A stretch of 64,000 nucleotides of DNA, taken from Patiria miniata. Taxonomy: Eukaryota; Echinodermata; Asteroidea; Valvatida; Asterinidae. The stretch is taken from the NCBI RefSeq assembly GCF_015706575.1, contig NW_024037070.1, positions 801,874 to 865,873 on the forward strand, written 5' to 3'. Positions 32,300 through 43,090 of this stretch are shown one piece after another. The position numbers and the translations under genes were made by a program. Positions within the stretch are counted from its first letter, which is position 1. Each line of letters begins with the position of its first letter. Below the pieces are notes generated by a model. The model did not search any database. It saw nothing but the letters and a program-made list of their open reading frames with translations, and had not been told where the DNA came from.

Positions 32300-34542
32300 A
32301 AGGTTCTTGACAAGGACAGTATCACCAACTGCAATTTTTGACAATGCAGTATGTCAGCGTGGCGTTGATCAACATGCTGCTTCATTTTCTGCTTCGCTAG
32401 TTGATCTTGTTTACAGAGTTTAGCAGATTGGTCATGGTCGGTTTTGTTCATTTGAGGAATTGGAGTGTTGATGTTGCGACCAAAGCCTGCGGTTAGGGCA
32501 GTGTGGGATGGAACAGTATGTGCGAAGAAATGACCAAAGTTCTTAGTTCCACGGTTTTCCTTCTGCTTCTGCACAACAAACAGCTTTCTACAGAGTTTTT
32601 TGTTTGACCGTTGGCTTCTGGCCAGTGGGGGGGGGGGGATTTTTCTGTGATGAAAACCGAGATATTCTGAGAATGTTTTGAATTCTGTACTGTTGAATGG
32701 AGAACCATTGTCGGTTTTCACAGTTTCTGGAATACCGTGTGCAGCAAAGATCTTGTCCATGATTTTGTCCGTGTGGAAGCTTGGCAGGCAAGACAGTGTT
32801 TGACAATTTCTTCGGCTTTCTGGTCGATGTTTGGGAACCACACCTTTTCGCGTAGCAGCGACTAGGTTTTCAATATTTCCTGAGTACCGCTGTGGGCAAG
32901 ATTGAGAATGTGCTGTTGCAAGCTGGCAGGGATTACAATGCCTTGTTCTCGCAGGACTACACCACATTCTATGCTGTCGCAAATTGCCCATTAGGCGTTG
33001 AGTCATCCTTGAGCTCGAACCGCTGTCCATCGCGATATGCTTGGATGACTGGTTGGAGAGCAAGGTCTTTGTCAGTTTGGCAATGAATCTCATCAAGCGT
33101 GATGGCTTTGGGAATTGAATAGTTGGCAATGAAGTTGACAAACTCGTCAGCTTCTTTTGACAGACTACCAATGTCGCTGTTCGGGCAAGGATGTCTGGAT
33201 GTGTAGTCTGTTGTTCTTTCTGGTGCAATGAACAACAGACATGTCATATGACTGCAGTTTGAGTTGCCAGTTCTGTATGCGTAGAGATGGGTTTGCCTGA
33301 GGCTTGGTGAATAAGGAGATGAGCGGTTTGTGGTCAGTGACAACTGTAAATGCTTGACCGAAGAGGTACATATGGAAGCGTTTAATTCTCCAAGTGATTC
33401 CAAGGGATTCTGCTCGATTTGGCTGTAGCGTTGTTCAGTGGGTGTCAAAGCACGACTGGCTTTGTGTTAGCACTGCACCAAGGCCAACAGGACTTGCATC
33501 AACCCATACTTCCGTGTTTTTCGCTGGATCAAAGTATGTGCCGACTACTTCCCGTAAGAGGGGGTCTTTTAGTCGTTGGAGTGCTACGTTGTGCATCGAG
33601 TTCCATTCCAACTTTGCGTCTTTCTCGGTAAGTGCAAAGGGGATCAGTGATGGTCGAGAGATTTGGTATGATTAAGCATGAGCTGTAGCTTGCCATAGCA
33701 AGTAGGCTGCGGACTTCTGCTGGGCTCTGTGGGGCACTAGCATTTTAGATAGCGTCAACTTTTTGAAGATCTGGGGAGGCGCCATGTTCACTGAAGACAA
33801 GTCTGAAGAAGTAAACGCGGGATTGTGTGAACTGGCACTTCTCTTGGTTGACTGTGAGTTTTTTTCCTGCAGGCACTCAAGAAGCATGTGTAGCCTTTGG
33901 TTGTGCTCGTCCATGGTGGTGGCTTGTATCAGAATATCATCTGAGAAATTGAGCACACCAGGTATGCCTTCAATGATTTGTCGGATAGTGTTTTGGAATA
34001 CTTCGCTGGCTGAAGAGATACCAAAACAAAGATGAGTCGTTTGTATCGCTTGAGTCCGACATGTGTGGCGAACATTGTGATATATCGACTTTCCAGCGCT
34101 AGTACAAGCTGATGGTATACAGACCAAAGATCCAGTTTGGCGAAAACTTGTGAGCCATTGAGCTCGAAGCTCGGCTATGAGTTCATTCATTGTTGGTGAT
34201 GGGTGCCGTTTACGCTTTATGGCTTTGTTTGTAGCCCGCATGTTGATACACAGATGGATGCTGTCAGGGTTTGTGTGGTTTAGGGACTGCAATGACAAGA
34301 GACACCCATGGGGTTGGACCAACAGCATCCTCGATGATGTCTTGATCTTAGAGATCTTGAATGTGTTTTTCAATCTGTTTTTACAGATGGAAAGGTGCTT
34401 TGAAAAGTGCCTCCAGACTCAATGATAACTGATGAGTCAATGCCTTTGATATCAATCATGGTTCGAGGCTTGTGAGAAGGGGTATCGACTGCGAAGATGT
34501 ATTCATGGTCTGCTGGGCAACTCCACGATTTGATGGACATGG
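32300..34542 (-). pseudogene. Gypsy pol remnant (protease start, RT, RNase H, integrase)
   Basis: Protease: IDIKGIDSSVIIESG at about 34,430-34,470. RT: a CINMRATNKAIKRKRHPSP block near 34,250 and the catalytic motif FSDDIL near 33,940 (Y/F-x-D-D). RNase H: VVTDHKPLISLF near 33,320. Integrase core: HGIPETVKTDNGSPFNSTEF near 32,720, containing the second catalytic Asp (TDNG). Many frameshifts separate them. There is no sign of an intact frame. Confidence 0.85.
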
Positions 34543-36666
34543 CTAAGAAAAAAAAAGTTTGATTTTTTAACCCAGTTTCACATTTTTATTACAGATTATA
34601 CATTCAAGTATGAGAAATTAACAAAGAAAACCCAATTTTATCAAAGTTTTTGTTTGAGAAATCGTGTCGTAAAGTGAAAATATTTTTTTACCACAAGAAC
34701 TTCAAAAATTGGTAAAGTTTAAACATTGATTGCTATTAATGCAATTAGAGATATTTCAATCATGACCTTTTTTCTAGCATTAATGATAGTCTTAATCTCT
34801 GAACCATATGTCAATTCACAGCCATAATCCATTTTTAGATGTCAAAAAGTAGCATTTTATATTTTGTTTGTCAATGTAACGCGAGTAACCAAAAAGACAT
34901 AGAAAAAATTTCTCACCAACATTTCTAATGAATTAAATTTTGGTATTCAGGATTATCATTCTTTGCATGAACAAAGATATAAAAAAAGTTGTTTTTTTTA
35001 CACTAATACACACATTTTAGAATAAAAGGCAACTAAATCCGGTAACGTGAGGAACTTTTGTAACATGAGTAACCAAAAATGTAACGTGAGTAACCAAGTT
35101 TTTTTTTATCCCAAGTCACCCAAACTATACCCAAACTGACTTTTGCTTGATAATGTTGATTTTGTTGATAACTGATTATCTTAAACCAAAGAACCTCAAG
35201 CATTAGAGATACTTTAAGGATATTTTATCCTGTTTATGGTGCAAAATGGTCTTTGAGACAGCATAATTGTTGTAAATTGAATCAAATTACAGTATTTTAT
35301 CAAGTTTTTGTGTTGTTTAATGGAATACGGAAGACTGCTGTACGTCCCTACATTGAAATAAAAATGTTTATTTGGAACAAAAGCTAAATAAAATTACATG
35401 TAGGCACTTCACACTAAGCTATCCGGTACAATGGTATACCCTGGAACCCACTCTCCACATCATGATCTCCGATAGTGTGGCCTTTCCATGGAACCTATAT
35501 TCTGTTCTCTAGTGGCATACATTAACCCTAAAGGGGCCGGGGGGGGGCGGAATCCGCCCCCCCCCCCTCAACACTTTCCGTGATAGCCTCTAAAAAAAAA
35601 TTTTTTGCGACCCGAGCTGTTATGACTTTTTAGCCTCGAGCTTTGCACATCTTTTGATACCAAAAACATAAAAATCGGACCACGGGTTGCCGTGTAGCGA
35701 AAAATTTTCCGGCGCTATGCGCCGTAAAAAGTGAATTTTCGAATATACGTCGTGCACACAGAGCAGAATTGCCATTCGTACATATGAATAATTAATTAGC
35801 CATAATTCCAAAACCCTTTGACCTATAGTCATGAAATTTCTTGGGTATGTTTAGGAAGAGTTGCTCTATGCATGTGCCGAGTTTCAAAATTTTTCGTCAC
35901 TCGATGGCCGGGGGGGGGGGGCGGAATCCCCCCCCCCCCCCCCCCCCGGCTGAGAGATGGTCAAAATAACCCGGCCCCTTTAGGGTTAAGTTTTGGCAGA
36001 CCCTCAGAACATGAGAGGTTTGTTCTGATGGCTCAGCATTAGTTAAAACAAACCAACTAAGAGGACTTAAGAGGAAACATTAAATTCTTGAAAGAAGATC
36101 ATATAATGTCAGATGAAAACCTTTATCTTGGAGTACTTGCCATTGGAGATCCAAAATGCAAATTTAAGTCAGACTTTTTAGTAGTTCTGATGCCTATTGG
36201 GTAGAAACATACTAATTATGATAATTTAGTCAAAAAAAACATCATGCCATAAAATTCTGAGATGGGTGGGACAAAATGTAACATGAGTAACCATAACGTG
36301 AGTAACCATGTTTTTTTGTGGATTGCAAAAAAATGGAAGATTCTGGAGGATTTGTACTGTGTGTGCCCCATTGCATGGTCTTTTATCCATTTAAAAGAAA
36401 TTTCCACAGGTTGCCTGTATGAGGACACTTTTTGATCAAAGCATGTTTATGGCTTTTTATGCATGTCCGAAAATGTAACGTGAGTAACCGATTTTGTGCT
36501 TCTTGTTTATCATTCATAACACATGTTTCTGGATGTCATCTTTGGTGCTTAGGTAGGTCTAGGTCTACTATATCTACCATGGGGATAACAGTTATTAAAC
36601 CTTTTCAGTAAGGTAATTACAGCCCAAGGAAACTCAAAAGTACATAAAAAACGTAACATGAGTAAC
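34543..36666. mobile_element. Unknown insertion with repeated GTAACRTGAGTAACC motifs
   Basis: It interrupts the Gypsy between zinc knuckles and protease, with CATGG on both sides (34,538-34,542 and 36,667-36,671), a plausible 5-bp target duplication. It is non-coding and AT-rich. Eight copies of GTAACRTGAGTAACC or close variants occur near 34,876, 35,042, 35,060, 35,081, 36,278, 36,293, 36,475 and 36,653, clustering towards both ends. Without the nested MITE it is about 1.66 kb. Confidence 0.6.
35526..35985. mobile_element. piggyBac-type MITE, 460 bp, TTAA target
   Basis: The ends CCCTAAAGGGGCCGGG...CCGGCCCCTTTAGGG are inverted repeats, flanked exactly by TTAA (35,522-35,525 and 35,986-35,989), the piggyBac signature. 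Runs of G and C lie just inside. No transposase. Confidence 0.85.
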
Positions 36667-36689
36667 CATGGAATTGCCCTGATGATGAT

Positions 36690-37714
36690 GGGTCATCCTC
36701 GTCCACATTTCTCACTGTCTGTGGTTTGTTCTGTGATCGCTGTTTGTATTTGCTGGATCGACACACAGACGAAAAGTGGTTGAGCTTACCACATGAACTA
36801 CACTCTTTGCCTTCAGTAGGGCATTCTCGGGCATGCGGGTATTGTCCCCCACAGTTTTTGGAGCATGGCGAGTTGGTCAGTTTGGTGAGTTACGCTTTGG
36901 TTTTCAACGTCACCGGCCCTTTTCTCTGACAGTATGAGTGATCTAGCGACTTCTAATAACTGAGGCTTGGTGTACGGCTTCTCAAGTGATCTGCAGCACA
37001 GCTTCTTTGTTATGCACCCAATTATTGTGTCAATAGTTCACGGTCGAGGTCAGAAAATTCACACTTTTCTGCAGCTTTTCGGAGTCGGGTGCAGAACTGA
37101 CCAACACTTTCATCAGGATTTTGTGTGAGATGCCTGAAGAAGATTGTTTCATAGACAGGGTTTCTTTTGGAAGTGAAGTGATTTGTCAATGCCAACTTTA
37201 GGCTTTTCATAGTCATTCTCTTCACCCGTATCAGAGATTGTGTCAAAGACAGTTTGGAGTTGCTCACCTCCATAATGCATAGGAATGCTTGTTTTCTCTT
37301 GCCTGTGGTGCATGGGCGTCGCCAGGATTTTTTTCTAGAGGGGGGGGCAAAACATATTTTCCCCAAAAAATTCCTGTATTTCTCGACATATTCTCGATTT
37401 ATCACTTTTTAAAGGGGGGCAGGGACATTTTGCCCCCCCCCCCCCAACTCATTAAATTTACACCACTATGACTTCGCGCCTCTTTTTCTTTTCTTTTTTT
37501 CTTTTGTTTCTTCCCTTTTTTTCTTCTTTTTTTTTGCTTTTCAGGGGGAGGGGGGGCAAGCGACGCCCCCCCCCCTCGCGACGCCCATGCTGTGGTGATG
37601 TTAAATCCTACCATCACTCCTTCAAAGCATTTGATCCATTTCCCACATAATGCTGAGAGCTGTTGGTTTGCTGTGTGCTTCGAACGGAGGCACGGTGGGC
37701 ATAGCAGACGCCAT
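36690..37714 (-). pseudogene. Gypsy gag remnant with zinc knuckles
   Basis: Start Met at 37,714 (MASAMPTVPPFEAHSKP). After the MITE at 37,311-37,589 the gag core resumes (NPDESVGQFCTRLRKAAEKC near 37,080). The nucleocapsid follows near 36,740-36,890 with two Cys/His motifs ([11 protein letters not shown] and [14 protein letters not shown]). Several frameshifts. Confidence 0.8.
37311..37589. mobile_element. hAT-like MITE, 279 bp, in Gypsy gag
   Basis: Ends CATGGGCGTCGC...GCGACGCCCATG, with a perfect 8-bp duplication CTGTGGTG (37,303-37,310 and 37,590-37,597). The same element with a 7/8 duplication is at 56,639-56,911. Inside are G-runs, C-runs and a pyrimidine tract. Confidence 0.88.
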
Positions 37715-38183
37715 GTTGGCTATACACGTGTGTCCGTGTCTAGTGAATGTGCAGAAATGTGAACGGAACAATGTCTGAAAATCCCTGTTGCTATGGACTG
37801 CAAAGCTACTATTAGGCTCACTTGACTGTGAAGATCTCAATGCTTGTGTGTACAGGTCACATCCTGATCACCAGTGAAATATTTGTGGGTTTAGGAACAA
37901 AGAATGAGACCACTCAAGAAGTAAGTGAACGGGTACTACTTCTGTAATGTGACATGACCTATTGAACTATGCAGCATGGTCGAATGGGGGCGCTTTTGCA
38001 GATGCTACAGGGGGGCAAGGCAGGTACTATAAAATAAGATGACAGCATTAATGTTACAACATCAGTTAATACAACACCGCTTCAATATACACCACTACAT
38101 GTTTATAGCAAACACTCGATTATATATCAAACATCCTCTTTGGCTACCAAATGCTTTGTACAGATATATGACAGCATCAGAAC
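37715..38183 (-). other. Sequence upstream of Gypsy gag, nothing defined
   Basis: Probably the Gypsy leader and perhaps a decayed LTR, but no repeat partner was found downstream of integrase. Confidence 0.35.
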
Positions 38184-38746
38184 CAGTGGCGTCACCAGAC
38201 TTTTCAGTCTGGGGGGGGGGGGGCACAGGGGGGCACCAGCATTTGATGGGGGGGGGCACTTAGGTGGATGCGGATCGCCGTCCTGGGGGAGGGGTCTAAG
38301 GGGAGGGGGTGCCCCCCTCCCCTTTGGAAAATTTTCGCATACGGAGGATGGGCTAGATGCAAAATGGTGCCACATTTGATGCTAAATTCGATCTGAAGAT
38401 ATCTCCAGAAATTGCTATTTTTGAGGTAATGATTTTAACAACGCGCAGAATTTTGCAGAGGATAGGGGGGCACCAGCATTTGATGGGGGGCACTTAGGTG
38501 GATACGGATCGCCGTCCTGGGGGAGGGGTCTAAGGGGAGGGATGCAAAATGGTGCCACATTTGATGCTAAATTCGATCTGAAGATATCTCCAGAAATTGC
38601 TATTTTTGAGGTAATGATTTTAACAACGCGCAGAATTTTGCAGAGGATAGGGGGGCACCAGCATTTGATGGGGGGGCACTCGGGGGGGCACTAGGTTTTC
38701 CAGGGGGGGCACGTGCCCCACTTGGCCCCCCTTGGCGACGCCACTG
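38184..38746. mobile_element. hAT-type MITE, 563 bp, with internal tandem duplication
   Basis: Ends CAGTGGCGTCACCAG...GGCGACGCCACTG and a perfect 8-bp duplication ATCAGAAC (38,176-38,183 and 38,747-38,754). A ~190-bp interior block ('ggggcaccagcatttgatgg' to 'gcgcagaattttgcagagga') is present twice in tandem. Confidence 0.9.
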
Positions 38747-39369
38747 ATCAGAACCTGTATACATACAAATATACAAAACATTTATGAATTCTCGGTAAGT
38801 GCATTTCCATTGTACCGTTTTCAGTAAACGAAACACAAAACACTCCTGTTTTCTCATTGGCTATTTGAATAGTTGGTTTGGTTGGTTTGGTCTCTCTAAA
38901 GACATTGTACATGTATAAGAAAGAAAAAATGTTATTAAAGTCATTTTGGGGTTCATGTGCAGTTCCTCATCTCTATGTTCCTAACTACCTTACAATATTT
39001 GACGACGAGGATACACGAACTTGCAGTAAAATGGTTACAGGAAGGTATTGATTATTCTAGTATATTTCAAACCCTCCATTTCTTCAAGAACTGGGTGAAC
39101 CCCCTGTGCTGTGGAAGCAATGGGTATTGCTCTTTAATACCTACTTGATGGCTACTGGAGGCAAAGATGAATTCAGCTAACCCCATTAGAGAGTGTTATC
39201 AGTAGATGTTCAGGAGATGTCTCCTGACGAATATTGAGTTTCACAACCAACTGATTCTTTTCAGAACCACACATCTTCTGAAAAGGGATTGCACACATGG
39301 TGTTACTGCAAACTCTCCCTAGTTTACTCTACTATCATGCAAATTTTCAAATCTTACTGATATTGAGGT
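38747..39369 (-). other. Intron, possibly decayed Gypsy sequence
   Basis: No confident feature. It precedes the protease fragment at 39,370 and may belong to the same old element. Confidence 0.3.
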
Positions 39370-39713
39370 TCTCATGACGAAGCCATCAGCAGACTTTTCT
39401 AAACCAGTTCATTGCCAGGTGGAGGTAAAGGGCATACCAATAACCCTTATGGTTGATACAGCCTCAGGTAGCCATTCATACAATAGAAACTTTTCAGAAA
39501 CATTTTCTGACTGACGCTTTGCAAACTCCAACCAAACACCAGACAATGTCGTCATTTACCAAATGCATGATAAACATTATTGGATGTTTTGAATGTACCA
39601 TTACATATGCCAAATACTCCACTGAAATTAAAATGGTACTGACTATAATTGGTAGAGATCTGATATAAGCTCTTAACATTAATATCGATGCTAGCACATT
39701 ATCATGTAATATA

Positions 39714-39860
39714 CAAATACAGCATGGTTTGAGGGGAAGTAGTGGGAATTACTGGTCCCGAGGTGTAGGTCAGCTTTCGCGTCGGGAGATAGTCAAGCTG
39801 ACCTACACCGAGGGACCAGTAATTCCAACTATTTTCCATAAATAAACACTGCTGTATTTG
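39714..39860. repeat. 147-bp fold-back element
   Basis: Outer ends CAAATACAGCA...TGCTGTATTTG and inner 32-bp arms (39,745-39,776 and 39,795-39,826; GGAATTACTGGTCCC, GGTGTAGGTCAGCTT) with a small offset around an 18-nt loop. A further inverted pair, 'ctacacctcataaatattta' near 39,868 and its complement near 40,245, suggests a larger ~550-bp unit up to 40,268. Confidence 0.75.
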
Positions 39861-40377
39861 TTTTACTACACCTCATAAATATTTAGCAGCCTCACTGTCT
39901 TTTTAGTAGCCTCAATGCCTTGTCCATAACGATCTTCATTTACTCAGCACAATTCAAGTTCTTCATCACAAGTACATGAAATAGTCTGGTGCACTGCCAA
40001 CACTCTTTAATGTGTCTTTACTTCAGTAGTAAAAGATTACAACAACAGACTGGTTCCGGAAAGATTACAAGTTAGACTACATGTCTACGCGGCGGGTTCC
40101 AGAGGGAATTTTTGGTGCTACCAGAAAAACTACCGCACGGCAGCAAGCTGGATACTCACCGGGATGACGTCACCTGGGTGCGTATCATTTTTACTTCCCA
40201 GAAGCGCGGCGGAATCAGCCAATGACACGCTCCAATAGGATCATGAATATTTATGAGGTGTAGTAATGAGTTTTACAACACTGATGATACAGTGAAAGGA
40301 AAGTTGTACGCTCAAGTGTTCACTACCACTGAGCAACTACCAAGTGTGAAAGGTAAATCTAAAAATTAATGTGGCCT

Positions 40378-40410
40378 GACGTTGCGAACTTAGCAAGTTC
40401 TTCTTCAGAG
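40378..40410 (-). ncRNA. Degenerate hammerhead-like motif, 3' side of PLE
   Basis: Minus strand: CTGAAGA at 40,408-40,402 (position 7 is free in the core), a perfect stem II GAACTT-GCT-AAGTTC (40,400-40,386), then GCAAC where GAAAC is required, followed by GTC. The A-to-C change would inactivate it. Confidence 0.5.
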
Positions 40411-40801
40411 GCTAAAACAGAAATGACAGAGGTACATACATTAACATGGGGGTGCACACAAACATGCAGGGCTGAAAGAAGAAACACAAAAGGAGGATTA
40501 GGGGTGAAAGGTGTGGAAAGATGCAGGGGAGGGTGGATGAGAGAACAAAGAAACAAAGGGAGATGGCAAACCACAAGGGGTCTGGTATAAACAGGGGAGG
40601 GACCAGAAAGGGGAAGGATCAAAGGTCACAGGGAGTGGGAACGGACAAAGGAGTGTGAGAGTAAAGGGGGATGATGCGGGGGGGGGGGGGGGGGACAGTA
40701 TGGAGGTGGAAAGGGATGAAAGATGGGGGAAGATGGGTAAACGCAAACAAGGAAGACCAGATGGATTATCTGTAACCGAAGACAATGGAGGAAGAAAAGG
40801 A

Positions 40802-42272
40802 TTAATCATTTCCAAGTTGGATGTTGAGACCATGTGGTTGAATAGTTTGAAGACGATTCATCCACACTTTCTCTCTGCTGAGGCGAACTGAGTCCTTGCG
40901 ATGGCGAAGAGATTCAATGCCCTGCAAAATCATATCAGAAATGGAGGGGTAAAGGCAGGTTGAAGTGATGACTAACAGGGGTGTCTAGTTTCTTGGTGTT
41001 GACCGTTGACCGGTGGGCATAGAAACGCTTCTTGAGCGTATTCTTAGTCTCACCTACATACTGCACTCCACAGACCCTGCAAGAAATGAGATATATGACA
41101 TTAGAGGTGTTACAAGTGATGTTACCAATGGTTCTGTGGGTAGTGACAGAAGAGTGGCCAGAAAAGGAGTCAGACTCCTGGATATGAATCTGGCAGACAA
41201 CACATCTGAAACTGCACTTGAAAGTAACATGCTGGGTGGGAGGTGATGCATCTAAGGATGGGACTTCAGCTCGAACAATCAAGTCCCGTAGATTTCGAGG
41301 ACGCCTGTAAGCCAATGTGGGACCGTTGGGGATGGCGCGGGCAAGGCGATCTGAAGTATGGAGGATATGATGATTGTCATTAGTGATTTTGCGAAGGGGA
41401 GGGAGATTGGGGTGAAACGTGGTAACCAAGGGAATCATGGGTTTGGCCATGGCATCAGGGGCCTTTCCCGTGAGAGCTAGATTTCTGGGGATAGCTTTAG
41501 CTCTGGCAATGGCACGATGAACTTGGCGAGAGCTGTGACCCCTGGCCACCAAGTTGTTCCTCAGTATCTGTGTATGGCGGGAGAAATCGGAATCATTAGA
41601 ACAAATTCTTCTGAGTCTGAGTGCCTGGCTAAATGCTATGCCAGTTTTGCAGTGCCTGGGGTGACAGCTGGGGGAGTGGAGGTACTGGTGGGTGTCTGTG
41701 GGTTTGGAATACAGGTCAGTGGTTAGTGAGTTGCCTTGCTTACAGACGGTGACGTCCAGAAAGTGGGTTTGGTGAGCCGAGAACTCCGATGTGAATTTGA
41801 TGGTTCTGTGGAAGGAATTGATGTGGTTAGTGAAGGTCAAGAGACTGTCCTCATCACTGGTCCAGATGAAAAAAACATCATCAATATATCTCCACCAGAT
41901 CCAAGGGCGACATGGGGCCGAGGCAAGAATGCGTTCTTCGAGGTCACCCATGAAGAGGCAAGCCATGGAGGGAGCCATGCGAGTGCCCATTGCAGTGCCG
42001 TGTACCTGTAGATAGTGTTCACCAAGGAAGGAAAAATTGTTCTTCGCTAGTATAAGTCTCATGAGGGTGCCAACATCACTGATGGGAGGAGTCGTGTGTC
42101 CTGCCTTGGCCAGAGCCAAGGAGCAAGCACGAACACCCTCCTCATGTGGGATGTTGGTGTACAGAGATGAGACGTCGAAAGTCCCAATGATGGCTGTGCT
42201 GGGAATCTGGTCCGTGTGAAAGGTATCATTCACAAAGTAAAGGTTGATAGAAAAGTAAGCCCTGTTAATCAA
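40802..42272 (-). pseudogene. Penelope-like RT with GIY-YIG endonuclease, one frameshift
   Basis: A 445-codon open frame (42,272-40,935) carries TFDVSSLYTNIPHEEG, HGTAMGTRMAPSMACLFMGD, the catalytic WRYIDDVFFIW (near 41,888), HFLDVTV, and a GIY-YIG endonuclease beginning VIYLISCRVCGVQYVGETKN with the downstream R-x3-H helix. A +1 frameshift near 40,955 moves the last ~45 residues (GIESLRHRKDSVRLSRE... to IQLGND) to another frame, ending at TAA 40,802-40,804. The N-terminus is missing relative to full-length PLE proteins. Nearly intact, so a recent copy. Confidence 0.92.
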
Positions 42273-42479
42273 AAGTTGAAACTAGAGAGAAAGTTATAAG
42301 ATTTTAAGCTTTGCATGGGGGAGTATCAGTATCGTTTCGGTTTGCGGTAAAACCATGTGGTAATAACAACTGCTCAGTGATATGTAGTTCTGAAAAGAAC
42401 TTGTCCTGCTTATTATCAACTTTCACTAAGTAGTTTTAGTTCTGATAAGAACAGTCCTGGTTTAAGTTCTAAAAGAACT

Positions 42480-42530
42480 TGTCTTTGGTCTCAACGTTTC
42501 GACTAGCCTGCTCTTGTCATCATCAGGAAA
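42480..42530 (-). ncRNA. Hammerhead ribozyme-like motif, 5' side of PLE
   Basis: Minus strand: CTGATGA at 42,526-42,520, a 19-nt stem II/loop with GAC/GTC closing pairs, then GAAAC at 42,500-42,496. CUGANGA plus GAAA is the conserved hammerhead core, and PLEs are known to carry minimal hammerheads. The cleavage site and stem III were not resolved by eye. Confidence 0.6.
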
Positions 42531-43090
42531 CTGAGGAGAGAAAGATACAGCAAAAGTACTTGAGCTTGACAAACAAGGTGTACTAGAACGACCACATGCC
42601 ACAGAATAGGTATCGCCCATTATAGTAGCCTGAAAAAAAAGCTGCCGATGTCAGAATTTGCATAGATTTGAGAAGAGGCAATAAGGCAATAATTCCTGAC
42701 CAATTTTCCTTGCCCAAAATTGATAAAATTCTGTCAGTATTACAAAATGCATTGGTGTTTTCACAATTGCATGTGAAGAATCCAGACCACTCACTGCATT
42801 CAATACGCACAAGGGCCTTTTTCAGTACAGGTATATATGTGTTTTTGCTTATCCTCTGCCTTATCGCCATTCAAGGAAATGATTAATATTGTTCTGAATT
42901 GATCAGAACGAGTACAGTGCTATTAGATGATGTCATTATTTACGGTCACACGCAAGCTAAACATGACAAAAATCTGAGTATGCGGAGACTGCAGAACATT
43001 GCATGAAATTGAATCAAGAGGAAGCCCAAAATTCCTAGGGTACACAGCAGCGCAAAGGGTATCTGACCAGATGATAAATTCCAATCCTTT

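Larger units (their letters stand above)
32281..37714 (-). mobile_element. Ty3/Gypsy retroelement, decayed, with three insertions
   Basis: Minus-strand order gag (37,714 to about 36,690), protease start (34,542 to about 34,430), RT (34,373 to about 33,690), RNase H (about 33,450-33,160) and integrase (about 32,810-32,300), the Gypsy order. Each domain is recognisable but spread over several frames with stops, so it is an old copy. No LTR pair was identified. Interruptions are a hAT MITE in gag, a 2.1-kb repeat between the zinc knuckles and protease, and a TTAA MITE inside that repeat. It resembles the invertebrate Gypsy clade whose gag has a two-knuckle zinc region. Confidence 0.85.
40365..42545 (-). 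mobile_element. Penelope-like element (PLE), about 2.2 kb, 5'-truncated ORF
   Basis: A minus-strand RT with C-terminal GIY-YIG endonuclease, plus hammerhead-like motifs at both ends (40,378-40,408 and 42,496-42,526), is the PLE arrangement. It sits inside the Gypsy described at 39,370-43,090. A G-run tract near 40,678 lies in the 3' untranslated part. Three direct repeats built on AGTTCT...AGAAC occur at about 42,387-42,481, next to the upstream ribozyme motif. Exact borders are uncertain by about 20 bp. Confidence 0.88.
39370..43090 (+). mobile_element. Second Gypsy-like retroelement (plus strand), split in two
   Basis: The left part 39,370-39,720 has a retroviral-type protease remnant (VEVKGIPITLMVDTASG at about 39,420-39,475, IIGRDLI near 39,645). 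The right part 42,640-43,060 has RT motifs (CIDLRRGNKAIIPDQFSLP near 42,665; LLDDVIIYGHTQAKHDKNL near 42,920-42,975). Between them lie a fold-back repeat and the Penelope-like element, so both inserted later. Stops and frameshifts throughout. gag, RNase H and integrase were not found. Confidence 0.7.

Noticed and set aside
35880-35955. Long G- and C-runs as G-quadruplex regulatory sites
   Set aside because: These and similar runs (8.2, 37.4, 38.2, 56.8, 63.9 kb) are mostly internal parts of MITEs, and run lengths may include sequencing uncertainty.
40359-40891. Pro/Ser-rich minus-strand frames and Gly/Arg-rich plus-strand frames near 40.4-40.9 kb
   Set aside because: They lie in the G-rich 3' untranslated part of the Penelope-like element and reflect composition only.
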